DNA of 64,000 bases from Strongylocentrotus purpuratus (GCF_000002235.5 NW_022145545.1:1367501-1431500); one strand, 5' to 3'. Positions 46,120 to 58,284 are shown, counted from the stretch's first letter. A program made the numbers and translations. The notes: generated by a model from the letters alone, not told the origin.

Positions 46120-46752
46120 ATTATCCTATTGGGGAGTGTATAATGTATACTTGTATCGTACTAAAGAAGTTCATTTCAAATATAAACCCTCTTAAGATCT
46201 AATTTGATAGCCCTTTCACCATAAGCATATTTAGTTCTACTTGAAATGTATGAGGCTATTCAATTCAAAACAATTAAAAATTGTATTTATTAAACAAACA
46301 AAACAGTCATGCATATCAACATAACGTTGAGTTGTGCATAATTTACAAACAAAATGGTTTTAAAAGAAAAGGAACATAAGCCTGGTAACTTACATATAAA
46401 ACAAAATAATTTACATGAGGGATTATTACAAATAACGTTAAATAAGTATATAGAAAGGGGAACAATGTTACGTACAATAATGCACGTAGTCCTCAACATT
46501 ACTAACATAATTTGTTATAACAAATGGATTATAACCAAGGAGATATGACAGCTATAACTACAGCTACAGCTATAATTTTGATTTTGTAATGTAACATACC
46601 ATACTGTATAATTGTGTACTGAATAATATTGTGTACTTGTGGTGCTGTCGTCCCGGCTTTATTTCGTGTAAGGATATTGCTTCACTTAATGGCTGCTGGG
46701 ACAACGGCACCACTGCGCCTAGAAACAATGTATTAGGCGCGTTATAAATGTG

Positions 46753-46786
<34 letters not shown>

Positions 46787-48270
46787 ACATGAGTTGTACA
46801 ATCAATAAAAGATGATTTACATGCGCGATTATCACCAATAACATTAAATAGTATACCCTGTGTAGAAACGGGAAATATGAGCGATTATTGCAAATACTGT
46901 AACATTAAATGGTATACCGTATGTAGAAACGGAAAAAATATTTAGTATAGAAATATACATAGTCCTTGACATTAATAATAAATAATTTCTTACAAACGGA
47001 CTTTAACTGTGGAGATATATCACAGCTATAACAGATACAGGCAGAGAACCATTATTGTAATAGGGGTAATTATATATAAGTTAATACTTTAAAGTCAACT
47101 CGTCCACATAAATGCATTTGTGACAGTTTGAGCCTTTGAGGGGTGAACGGAGAAGAAAGATTGATGGAAAGTGGAAAGAGAGACACTTCCATTCAATTTC
47201 TTTCTTTCATGAAATCTTTGAACATATCGAGAAATTAAGTATGAAACAGTACCCTGTAAAGCAAGCGGCTACAGGTTTACGGGTGAACCCATAGCACAAA
47301 TAACAAATTTACAAAATAGTGATAAAAAAGAACTTGGAAAAAAAACCAAATCCATAACCCAACACAAATATCATTAGTTTCATACAACAAAGCACAAAAC
47401 ATCATACAGCGTAGAAAATTGTATTAATCATGATAATGATCAACATATACTTATATGTTTAGAATATATCAGAATGGAAAAGATGCCTATAACTTTCAAA
47501 TTAAATTATCATTTATTTATGCTTCATTCGTCATTCGACTCTCCAAAAGCATTATGCTTTCCAGCTGTGCATGGGGTTATACTTTCAGTTTTAGTTTGTT
47601 CGTTTTTCTTTTATATTTTTGTGATAGTGCCGTCTTAAGATTGCCCATTTTCAGAGCCGTCGATTATAGGAGTGAGTTCTTTCATCTCATTTCGACCTTT
47701 ACCTTTATTTTTTAGATATAACTGTTCGCCATTTATTTCGGGAGGGGCACGTCCCCCATCCCCTGTAGCTACGACAATGTCATTTGTTTCAAGATGAACA
47801 CGGTAATTTTGTTATAGTTACATCGTGGCAGTTGAGCGTAGACGAGTTATCAAGCAAGAGCCTCAGAATTACTAGAAACAAATATATATCTGTAAAGATC
47901 TTAGGCACATCGTTGGGTCGGTGTATTGAGCGCCATATAAAAAAACGGATTATTATTATTATTATATATTTCCAAATCAGCACTGAAACACCATTTGTCA
48001 TTTTGTTTCAAGAGAAACACGGTTATTTGTTTTATCTCCTGTAAATGCCCATTGTACACAAGGCGTCATTTCGATTGGGTTATTTCCTGCGCCAATCTAG
48101 CCGCAATGACGGCAATTAGCGCATACGCCAGTATTGCAAGTCAATTATTTGCAATGTTCATATTTATTTCACTTATGTTTGATTTTACTCTCACACAAAG
48201 GTCGCACCAATCTCTGACCTGACGCAGCTCTACGTCAGCAGCCTCGTGTGCAAGTTTAAAAAGGATGACG
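46120..48270. other. Intergenic, two LINE-type 3' tails, no gene
   Basis: At 46630-46795 an 'aggcgcgttataaatgtgat' block with an (ATT)n tail, and at 47870-47972 'gagcgccatataaaaaaacg' with an (ATT)n tail, look like 3' ends of LINE insertions. The rest is AT-rich, with a direct repeat between 46830-46990 and 46400-46530 ('ggagatat...cagctata'). No supported coding exon. Confidence 0.5.
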
Positions 48271-48278
48271 CTGCTATG

Positions 48279-50564
48279 TTATGGATACTTGGGCAGAAAG
48301 TAAAATCGTCTTCGCATCCCTTGACACTCGTATGCGGGAGTCTGACGCACCTCAAAAGGACGATTCGTCACCTCATCCGAGAACTGTGACCGGTAGCTCT
48401 CGGTCACAAGGCAGGTCACCTGTATATAGATGAATAGATAGATAGATAGAAAGATAGACAGATTTACATATTAATATATATTTACGTAGATAGATAGATA
48501 AACAGACAGACACAAAGGCAGATGAGTAGATATATGAATAGAGAGACATACATCCATACATACATACAGATTGATAGGTAGACAGATAGACAGATAGATC
48601 AATAGATAGAAAGACAGATATCACGAATTAATAAAACAAACACCGTTGCAACAATGTGTCTCACCTTCCTCATTAGTTCATTAAGATCATCTTCGTGTGC
48701 ATGCGCTAGAAAGACCTCTGAGATGGCTTGAATAAACCATGACCCTTCCCTCCGCATCCGGATTGAGTAGTACCCTAGAAGAAAAACATAACGGGGTTTT
48801 TAAACACAGAACGATTCGCATGGCAACGTGTAAGAATGCACTTTTTTCAAAACGGGAAAACCACAGTTATATTTTTACAAAGTTTAACGACCAGTTAGGG
48901 CTCATTTCCTTGTCGTTTTCTCTTATATGGGATTTTCACCTCGCAAGATTCCGGACTTGCTTACTTACAAGCATACACATAATTGCTAAGCAGTCAGGAA
49001 AACAAACCAACCAACTAACCCTCAACATTGGTCCTGGGGGGGGGGGGGGTCGTGGGGGAGGGTTCCGTGCTTGGTTTTGGGAGGAGTTTCATGACTTTCG
49101 TTATTTTCGTTATACTCGTTATCCGGTAACCTATAATTATAATGCCAGGTAAAGCTTTTTGAGGCTGATTTTGTCCATTCTAGCTTAATATACACAAACT
49201 ATTATACCAACTGTAACGTCGTACCGTTCGAGGTTGCATTGGCCACAAATATATCAGAGTTATTAGGCAGCTCTCCACCCCCATCAACATCCAAGTCGAC
49301 TGTACCGAAAGGACTGTCCAGGGAATCCAGCTCGATGGTAGGTGACGGAGTCGGAGTGACCCGTGGTACGAAATCCACTTCGAAAGGTTGTTCCTTGCTC
49401 CGCAGTGGTTGTGTCGCTGATACGTAGTCCATCTCGAAGGGAGGTTCTTCGTCCTGGACCTCTGTCGTTGACTTCCCGATGGCGTCAAGCTCATCAGCAT
49501 TACGAGTAAATGCATCTAGAATATGGTAATAGGAGCATAATTATAAAGAAAGTGGAATTGTCTATCATTCCCGGAATGGTAGACTAAAATTTGTTTCTCT
49601 TGTTCCAAACAACCGAATAGAGAGCGAAAACTACTTGGGATGAATTTTTCAATTCTTGTGTCCTCTTGAAACAAGTTCGATCATCCAGGAGCAAAAGCAT
49701 TTTGAATTTCAACCAATTATAATATGTACTTTGAATATGATCTTGTGTCTCATTTTATGTGCACAGTACATTATATCAATTCGCTGTGGTTATACGTTAT
49801 TATATAACTATTCAATATCTTTAGTTCCATACTATATCAACTGTAACAGAAAACCGAAAATCCGAGGAAATATATATATATATATATATATTGAAATCTT
49901 CAATGAACAACATTGTCTTGAAACCTACTTCCTCTGCAAGCTTGGATGAAAATAAGCTTCGGTTTCCCAAGAAGAGCTTTACATCTTCGACCAGTAAGCT
50001 TGGCCTTAATCTCGTCTCTGGTGACGATACGATGGTCTGCAGGGCGTGCATCCGTACCCGAGACGCCTTCCCAATTGCCATGACTCATGAAGAACAAGCA
50101 GAATGAACTGTGAGCGTCGCCCTCTGCGTTGATCCGATTAACAGTCTCGTCAAGTGTACTGAGAATCTCCTACACAATGATACATTTGGAGACACAGTGT
50201 AAACACACTCAACCACAAAGGCACTATTGTACACGAGGAATTGAATATCGAGTCTATTTCATTGTTAATAATTCTGAGCGATCATGAATGCAAACATTAC
50301 AAAATTGAATTGAAAACTTGTACCAACACTCCAACAGGTACAGCAAACATAACACACCTCCACTTTTATTTACACGGGTTCAGAGGAAGGATGGGGGAAT
50401 CAGTGTTGAAACACATGACTGTTGTCAGTATTCAAAGGTAATCAGGGACATACTTTCTGAATGCTAGCAGGTCTACTGAAAGAAACACAATTGTTGCATT
50501 ATTCTCTCATTCTCCAGACTCAATGCAGTTATCAGTAACGGGCATGACGGAGGGGTGGGCCTGT

Positions 50565-50602
<38 letters not shown>

Positions 50603-53174
50603 CTCCCCAAGAAAGCCTGCCGAATCAGGGTTGGAACCAAGTAATCCGAAGCCAAATCACGTCATCACAACGCATGGTCGACCACAACATGATTGACTAC
50701 TAAGCTGGTCAAAAATTAAAATCAAAAAATATATTCCTACTTACCACCCTGGAGAGATTTTGATGAACCAGTGGTTCGAAGCCGAGCTGAGAAAATACAT
50801 GTTTGACGTTCTGGAGATCGACATCTGACCCTCGCCTCAACTTCGACCTATCAGGCAGGTAGGGAAAGTGGCTGTTGTTTAAGATGTAGACGAGTCCTTT
50901 TCTTGGTGATTCCCATGTGACGTATGTCTGTATAATCAGGGTTAGTGGAAAAAGGAGGACTTGGATGAAGAAACGATCATGGATAATTCTGCAATAAAAT
51001 TAGTGTAGTCCAATCTAATTTAGAGATTACTAAATAAGCATGGATGAAGATTACGACTGCAAAAAGTGTTCTATAGCCCCCATCCCTCCATACACAGAAC
51101 GTTATTTGTTGTTATGATTTTTTTTCCTTTTCATTGCATAAAACCCCTGTTTCATGATTCGATACAATCCATCGAAAGATTGAAGTAATATTTGAATATA
51201 TCTGCCATAAAAGTATACTTACAGATCTGGGATCGAGCAGCGCCTGATCAGGGTGGGCGGGAGGGATCAGAACAGAAGTGTACAAGCCATCTACATCAGG
51301 TTCTATGCCATACTGAAATACTGCTGGTGCTCCCCCGACTAAAATTAAAATATATGATTATAATAATAATAATAGTAATAGTTGAATTACAAATGGTTTT
51401 TTAATAAAAAGTGCACTAACTTAATCGATAACAAACGGCGTAAAACATGAAACCAAATATTTCTTCATAAAATAGACATGGTAGGATTATTACGTTAGAA
51501 CAGGAAAACCTATTTATCACAAATTAGGCTTGAAAGGGAAGTAGAAAAGGAAAAGTTGGGGTATCAAAGTAAATGTTACAGATTACGAAAAGAGTTTGAG
51601 GAGATAACATACTGTATTGAAAGTGTGGCGGTAACAAATTTAAATCGTAATACCGAACGTAAAAAAAAGAGCGTCAAAGGTGACCATTAATTATTGTAAC
51701 GCTTTGAGTCGTGGCAAAATCAGGTTTCGTGAAAAGATTATGTATGTAACATCATCATCTTATTTTCAAGAAGCAAGCTATTTCTACTTTCGATAAAAGT
51801 TGATCCGGGATCGTCATACATACATGTAGGGCGAGGGGGGGGGGGGGGGGGAGGTTGTACCTAGAATAAATTTATTTTCTAGAGAATATTATTTCTGGGG
51901 GTGGAAGGGGGTAGCAGCAATTTTTCTTTCCCATTGTTTTGTATTTGGATCTATTACTATTAGAAAAGTTCATTCACATGGTAAATGAATACTTGGTGTT
52001 ACAAAACACAAGCATAATCATTATTACACAAGTGAAAAAATAGCTTGAAAGATTTATTTGTTTTCCAGAGATTTGGTCGGATCACTGTATTTTATAGTTA
52101 TTTATTAATTTCAAATTCGTTCTTATGTACCTTCCGTTTGTCATGTCTGTCTAAGGGTGGGGTCGTGTCCGTGCCATGACCCCAAGACACAACCGTCTTA
52201 AAATTAAAATCTCTTTTCGGGCAAAGGCATTACCCCCCCCCCCCCCCCCCCCCCCCCACTGAGCGAATTTTTGGCCGGCGCGTTTTTCGGGAGCAAAAAA
52301 AAAAAAAAAAATTAAAAAAAAAAAAAAATTGAGGATCAAAAAAAAAAAATGTGCTCACTACCCCCCCCCCCCCCCCCCCACTGAACGAATTTTTGGCCGG
52401 TGCGATTTTCAAATTTTCGGGAGCAAAAAAAAATAAAGTTGGGCCCCCTCCCCTAAGAAATCCTGGATCCGCGCCTGACTTGGCTGATTGGGTGATGGTG
52501 ATTGGATGATCTGCTGATATGCTGGAGGTGGCGATCTGGGTTCATGTTGATATGCCGGAGGTGGTGATCTGGGTTCATGAGGGGCCGGTGGGTTCGGCTC
52601 AGACATGAAGCCCTGCTTGGCTAGCATTTTCATCAAGGCTTCTTTTGTAATGAAATGTACCAATATAACGAGATCAATTTAAATGAAAGAGAAATTTAGT
52701 GAAAGAGAGAGTAAGAAAGATATAATTATAGAGAATGAAAAAGAGAGGGAGAGAGAGAGAAATAGAGAGTGTAAGAAAGACAGAAAAAGAGTCCAGTTGG
52801 AACAGAAGATAAAACAACATGTTTTCCAAATTACATTGAAGCCTTATCAGCAATGGATGCGATATTTCTCTTTCATATAGTTCCAGATTACGTGAGCACA
52901 TAATAGTTAGTTATACATCAATTTTTTTGTTGAAAAATATTCCTACATCTTTTGCGATGACACTTGACTTGTCTGTGGGAATGACGTTAATCAAATCACA
53001 TCAGAGAGTAAATACATTTGTAACTTCAAATTAAACACAATTAATCAACATGAAAATAGTGAATTCGGTTGAGCCCCTGAAAAGAATAAGAAATGATGAG
53101 AGAGGGACAGGGAAGAGAGGGGGAGAGGGGGAGGGAGAGAAAGAGAGAGAGAGAGAGAGGGGGGAAGAGGGAGG

Positions 53175-53215
<41 letters not shown>

Positions 53216-55089
53216 AGAGAGAGACTCTTACGGTTAATGTCTTCACTCCGTGAGGCGAGTGCTATCTGTCCACGGTCCTCTGTGGTAACCATGGGAACAC
53301 CTCCTACCACGCCTTTCTCTCTCAAAGCGTGGAGGACGGCGTTGGCGGCCTCGTTCACGCCGTCTTCTTTCCTGTCAAAGTGCCTGATTTTCTCCGATGT
53401 TCCCGTGATCACATCGGTGGCGGTGACGTCGTAAACCCAGGGTTCGGACGGGTGATGAAAGCGACCATGAACCAGTATCTTGAATCTTCGACCCTCCCTC
53501 GTTACCTGCAAGCCGCATGGGAACAGGTAAGAAGTGGAGGGAAATAAAGCAAGAGAAATTGTGCCGATATCCTAATGTGTGTAGCGGATTACACACCGAA
53601 ACAGTTAACGCCTCCATGCTTTCGAAATAACTGCTCTGGATTTACTATATTATCTCGATGTCCCTTGATGTACTGTATAATAGTGCATAATGGCAAGCCA
53701 AAGTTCAAATACCAAGGGCCTAGTTCATGCACTTGGGTCGAGAGGGGTAAATTTTAGGAATTGGTAATGGCATGTCGGGAATCGAATTCACACCATTCAT
53801 ATGTAATCAACGTGCTCGAACCACTTGACTACAATCTCTGTGAAAAGGGTGGTGGAGTAGGCCTATATAATACTGATATGTTAAAGATAGTACAGTATGT
53901 CCCATTTGCAGCCAGCATCAAATTCTGTAGAATTTTGCAGGAATATGAATATGTCATGTTTATAATCATATCTGTAAAATTTAAACGTTATAGCAGTGTC
54001 CTATTATTCAAATTAGCTTTCTAAACTTCACTGTCAGACACTAATGAGTGAGTAGCTGACTTCAGATTGTTCTTTGTTTATAACATACATAAATTGAGCT
54101 GTAACAGGTACATGAACATTTGTTTACATCATTAACCCACTTCTTGTAATAGCCAAAATTAAACTGAAATTACTAAAGTCGATTCGACAACTTACATGTA
54201 CTAATACTCATTATTTTCCCACTTAAAGACATTTTCAAGCCCTTTCGTTTTTTAGGGAAGTTGTAAATTAGTATTATCTTTCAATATAATGTCGTTGGAA
54301 TTTAACCTTTTTATTTTTTGGCCTGCAAATGGAACATAGTACCTTTAAAGGAATTGGGTATCTTTGTCTCAGATTCTGAAAGAAAATTATGGATTTAGCT
54401 CATACTGCAATTATATACCTTAGGGTCAGTCAGGAATCCCATGACATTTACAAGCCGATCGCCCGCCTGAATATCAAGATATTTATGAATTTAAATTGAA
54501 ATTACATTTGTTTTCGAATACTACAGTCTATTGGGGCAAATGATAGTTTTACTTTTTTGAGGCACTTTATTATTATTATTTGAAGCGCAATTTAGGGTTT
54601 CAATATTACACCATAACACAAACGCCGATAGCACGTAGGGCCATGCATTAACATTGTTAAACGAGAGAAAGAGGCAGAGAGGGAGAGAAGCAGGAAAGAA
54701 TAATTTATTTTATTTTTAAAAGACCCTGCAGTACACCCGTCTGAACACACTTTATACAACTGCAGATAGCATGTTTTATGCCATAGGCCCATTTGTCAAC
54801 CTGTTGTTCTATTACTCCTAAATTCTTCTAAAGATCTGGGTGTCGTTTGTTTTCCATAGCTGCAATATCGACCAGTATCAAGAATCAGACTTGCCAAAAT
54901 ATTATGAACACAGCAAGAGTTTAAATACCATTCCATTGTGCTCTCCATTTTGTTCCTCTCTCTCTATCTCTCTCTCTCCCTCTCTCTCCCTCTCTCTCTC
55001 CTCCCTACTATGTTTCTTACCTCGAATTCGTCGTTTGTCGCCTTGTCGACCACATTAATGATGTTCACGAGGCCCTTTAAAAATGACAT
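48279..55089 (-). CDS. Caspase with dsRBD-like prodomain
   Basis: A cysteine protease that cuts after Asp in cell-death or innate signalling. Exons (minus): 55089-55021, 53505-53232, 52641-52480, 51338-51223, 50927-50745, 50169-49929, 49515-49225, 48774-48665, 48383-48279 (TAA). All phases fit, giving 516 aa. Residues 1-23 are a short helix (MSFLKGLVNIINVVDK). Residues about 24-90 resemble an alpha-beta-beta-beta-alpha dsRNA-binding-type domain (FKILVHG, WVYDVTATDV, GTSEK, NEAANAVLHALRE). A Pro-rich linker with two PRSPPPAYQ repeats follows. The p20 has RRGSDVD, the catalytic His in FFMSHG and the catalytic Cys in IQACRG. A long acidic linker of about 90 residues carries FEMD, FEVD and IELD. 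The p10 has GYYSIRMRREGSWFIQ and ends FYFLPKYP. Trp in the usual S-W-R motif is Ile. No CARD or DED is recognised. The last acceptor could instead give a start at 48371 (4 residues shorter). Confidence 0.93.
48425..48615. repeat. (GATA)n-like microsatellite in last caspase intron
   Basis: Degenerate GATA/CATA/GACA array of about 185 bp between caspase exons 8 and 9. Confidence 0.9.
49869..49892. repeat. (TA)n microsatellite
   Basis: About 24 bp of TA units, starting in the caspase intron about 40 bp beyond exon 6. Confidence 0.85.
50555..50600. repeat. Poly-G run in caspase intron
   Basis: About 34 consecutive G (C on the gene's strand) at 50564-50597, a strong candidate G-quadruplex/i-motif and a likely sequencing-length uncertainty. 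Confidence 0.9.
52150..52478. mobile_element. Decayed poly-C/poly-A element abutting caspase exon 3
   Basis: Same family as 27155-27572: two units of C run, 'actgagcgaattttt' or 'actgaacgaattttt', 'ggccgg', A run, ending 'aatcctggatccgcgcctga' next to the donor. Its border reaches to within about two bases of the exon 3 donor (exon ends 52480). Confidence 0.75.
53090..53226. repeat. (GA)n tract at caspase exon 2 donor
   Basis: Purine-rich on the plus strand, so pyrimidine-rich on the caspase strand, starting a few bases after the exon 2 donor at 53231-53230. Confidence 0.9.
53881..54349. mobile_element. MITE with TTAAAGATA...TGTCCCATTTGCAG ends
   Basis: Inverted ends 'atgtcccatttgcagccagc' and 'ggcctgcaaatggaacatag'. 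The interior includes 'gtttacatcattaaccca' and 'aagccctttcgtttttt'. The copy at 56936-58392 is the same family, reversed and interrupted by a LINE. It lies in caspase intron 1. Confidence 0.85.
54348..54662. mobile_element. MITE family member 4 of 4
   Basis: Begins 'tttaaaggaattgggtatct' directly at the end of the preceding MITE. It has the 'ggatttagctcatactgcaa' block and ends near 'aacattgttaaa'. Confidence 0.75.
54958..55005. repeat. (CT)n patch beside caspase exon 1
   Basis: CT-rich run on the plus strand (GA-rich on the gene's strand), just inside caspase intron 1. Confidence 0.85.
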
Positions 55090-55140
55090 CCTTCCGTTAA
55101 GCAAACTCTTATGGGATGCACGATTCCAGGTTTAAATAAG
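55090..55140 (-). promoter_or_regulatory. Possible caspase 5' UTR/core promoter
   Basis: On the minus strand a TATTTAAA string at about 55128-55135 lies roughly 40 bp before the start codon. The copy at 62927 keeps a related TATTAAAA. This would make a very short 5' UTR. Weak, composition-level evidence only. Confidence 0.3.
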
Positions 55141-56240
55141 AAGCGATGCTAATGTTATGCTGATACCCACTGTGTAGACAAGATACGAGATGTGTATTCT
55201 CGATGAGGCTTTGTATGTTATTACCTAGACCTAAAAGCAGTCTACGTCATTCGGTGATTATGTTCGACCGGGTACTATGTTTATCTTCACTGAAAATAAG
55301 CCCGTCAAGAGTCAAAATATTCTTTATAACTCCTCTAACCGGATGGATTTTTTTCTTCTTCTTTCGAGATGTTGTCTGTCTTGATAATCGCGAGTGCTCT
55401 AGAAAGCTATACTGATGTAGCGGTCAGTCGCGTATCCGTTTCTGCCGAGTTACGTCATGCTTTCATCATTCATAGGGGATTCCCCACACAAATTCTAAGC
55501 GGGTTTTCCCAGACGCAGTAGAAAGTAATAATCTAATGCCAGGCTTGGGGATTTTCTAAATACTTTAAGGTTTACAGAACTACATCACCACGTATTTCAA
55601 CGCTAATATACAACTGAACCGAAGTATGACTCGGTGTAGAACAAAATCATAGGAACATAATTATAGCGCTGAATTAAAATTTAAATGCTTGAATTGGTTG
55701 TCAAAGTATCAAGATGTCAGAATGCATAGTCGATATCTTTATAGGGCAATATGTTCTTTGAAAATTGATGGAATATTCAATGGAGAAAAAAGAGAACACA
55801 TATTAAAAATATTTTCTTAGTTCTATGAATACTACAGTACTAATAACTCTACATTTCCCCTAAATTCATACATACCATCATGACTAGACGACGTTTCTAT
55901 CAAATTATTTCAATTCGTTTTTCAGAAACTATTCACTTCATCCATAACCTTTGGACTGTTTTCCCAAGTGTATGTACTGTTCAGGTGAATAAAAAATACA
56001 ATGGAAGCCGTACTGTAGGGGCGTGCAATATTTTATGCGATTGCGTATGTGATTTTATATTGCTACTAATACAATCTCAATGAAAAGATTCTATTAAAAG
56101 CGTGTTTCGTATTTTACGACTGATCGCTGACTGTGTGTTTGAACAGCACTAGGTAAGCTGGGGGTTCATACAGGTAAAGCCATTGGCATTCAACACAGCC
56201 GGCCAGACAATCATGCGGAAGGCATAATAAAAGCTTGTGA
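55116..56240. repeat. Upstream direct repeat, left copy
   Basis: Aligns over about 1.1 kb with 62927-64000, from 'tgcacgattccaggttt' to 'gggttcatacaggtaaagcc'. Divergence is modest, with small indels. It begins 27 bp upstream of the caspase start codon. Confidence 0.9.
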
Positions 56241-56509
56241 GAATCCAATGATGACTTTCAACCATGACGTCATAAATAAATAAAATCTAGTGGACTTACC
56301 ATGGCAATTTGCAACCATGAAATCTCGCTAAAATATTATAGATTCCTTATATTATTCTCCCGTCTCCCGTTCTTTCCTTGTTTTTCGTTTGCTTACATGA
56401 CATCATAGCTATATATATACGCAGCAAGGTCATCCTCAGAGGTCTATGTCCAGGTGCCTTGACATGTGTCTTGACGACATTTGCTTTCGGGCTGCATAGT
56501 TAATGTCAG

Positions 56510-56655
56510 GGATGCAATTAGGTTCCAGGTTAGGCTTAGGCAGGGGTTTAGGGTAATTTAGGGTTGCAATTAGGTTCCAGTTTAGATTTAGGGTTAGGGT
56601 TAGGGATAGGGTTGCAGCTGGGTATTAGATTAGGGTTAGGGTTATTAGAGTTAGG
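56510..56655. repeat. Degenerate TTAGGG (telomere-like) repeats
   Basis: Contains several TTAGGG/GGTTAGGG units mixed with 'caattaggttccag' repeats. An interstitial telomere-type array of about 140 bp. Confidence 0.7.
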
Positions 56656-57222
56656 ATGAGGGATATCAAGTGTTCTGTTGAAGTTATGAATTCGACTGAT
56701 GTGGGATTATTAAGATAATGACTGCAACAGATATTCAACCACACTGAAATAAAAACGCATAGTACTAAATGTGCAGGAAGTGGTAATGGGATTTTTGCCA
56801 AAATTCTCCTAGAGACGTGATCGTCGGTGAATGTGGGAAATGCAAGAAATTCCATGTTTCGACAATAGGGTTTTTAAGCAGTTTTTAAAAAACCTCGAAC
56901 GGGTCATTCCAAAGTTGAGGATTCGGAATATCTATCTTAAAGATACTATGTCCCATTTGCAGGCTAAACAAATGAAAAGGTTAAATTCCAACGGCATTTG
57001 ACAGATAATACTAATTTTAGAACGTCCCTCAAAACGAAAGGGCTTGAAAATGTCTATTTGTGGGAAAATAACGAACGTTAGTTGTCGAATCAACTTTAGG
57101 GATTGCAATCTTTTTAGTGAATAATTATTGATGTAAACAAATGCTCATGTAGGCCTACCCTTGACAGCTCATTTTATGTATGTTATTACCAAAGAAAAAA
57201 TGAAGTCAGTCAGTCACTCAAT

Positions 57223-58206
57223 AGTTTTTTTTTCCATATTTTTTCTTCCCTCCACAGGGATTTTATTGATTTTCATTTGAACATAAATAAAATTGGCTTT
57301 TCAAAATACAAGTATTGATGAACTGTTGAGTTAACACAAAATAACAAATCAATAATTCATTTCTGACACTCATGGAAAGAAATACAAATACAGAAAAAAT
57401 ATCATTTTAAGAAAACAAATTCCTGAATTGAAACCATTTTCTTGTGAATTTATTATTTCTACAATTCGAATTTGCAATATACTTTTCGTTTTTGAAGTAA
57501 TTTATAATCGAAATTCTAATATTGTCAAAGTCGGGCAATTGTTTCTTTATTTTGCAAGTTTACACCATATGTCGCACCACAATCAGTATACAATTCAATG
57601 CATAATTATTTGAACCTCTTAAACCAAATAATTTATCTTGTAATGAAAATGTTAATTAATTTCCGGTTCCAGTATTAATCCAGTGCTCTTACCTACCCCA
57701 AATATGTTTAACATGCGTACAATCACATAGCAGATGTATAACTGTTTCAATATGTTCATTACAAAATGTACATTTTTTTCTTGGGACTAAATTCATTTTA
57801 AACAGTAGATCGTTCGTATATAATATGCGTTGCAAAACTTTAAACTGAAACCATCTTAAGCCCACATCAATGGTACAATTAAATCCAATAGAACAATATG
57901 TTTCCCAACTCTTATCATTCAGGTCGAAAATACATTTCCATTTAAGAAAACTTTTACATAGTCCTTTTCTTCTCTTTAATAACATTGCATAGATATGTGA
58001 ACATCCTTTAATACGTTTCATAACAAAAGCTATTGTATCTGGGAAAAGAGGTTGTGGCACCTTGTTAAAAATAGTACAATGTTAAACCCTTGTCTAATTG
58101 CATCGCATAATCCACGATAAAAAAGAAAATTTATTTGAATACTATACTAGCAGTGTCCTAGTATTCCAAATATGCAAGGAAACCCGTTTACTTTCTAGAC
58201 TTCACC
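57223..58206 (-). pseudogene. 5'-truncated LINE with zf-RVT C terminus
   Basis: On the minus strand, 58060-57689 encodes about 123 residues including FDLNDKSWETYCSIGF, VGLRWFQFKVLQRILYTND and CTFCNEHIETVIHLLCDCTH. The last is the zinc-binding C-terminal motif found after the reverse transcriptase in many LINEs. The A-rich 3' end is at 57223-57231. A 13-bp target duplication (GTCACTCAATAGT) is at 57209-57221 and 58207-58219. Confidence 0.85.
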
Positions 58207-58284
58207 GTCACTCAATAGTGGCTGACGGTGAAGTCTAGAAAGTAAACGGGTTTCCTTGCATATTTGGAATACTAGGACACTGCT
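58149..58284. repeat. Perfect 62-bp inverted repeat with 12-bp loop
   Basis: Arms 58149-58210 and 58223-58284 are exact reverse complements. The left arm is most likely a copy of the right flank made at the LINE 5' junction. Confidence 0.97.

Noticed and set aside
48190..48390. Plus-strand frame opposite the last caspase exon
   Set aside because: It is the shadow of the caspase C-terminal exon, which has the expected FYF ending and phase.
48425..48615. CRISPR-like spaced repeats
   Set aside because: It is a degenerate GATA microsatellite in an intron of an animal gene.
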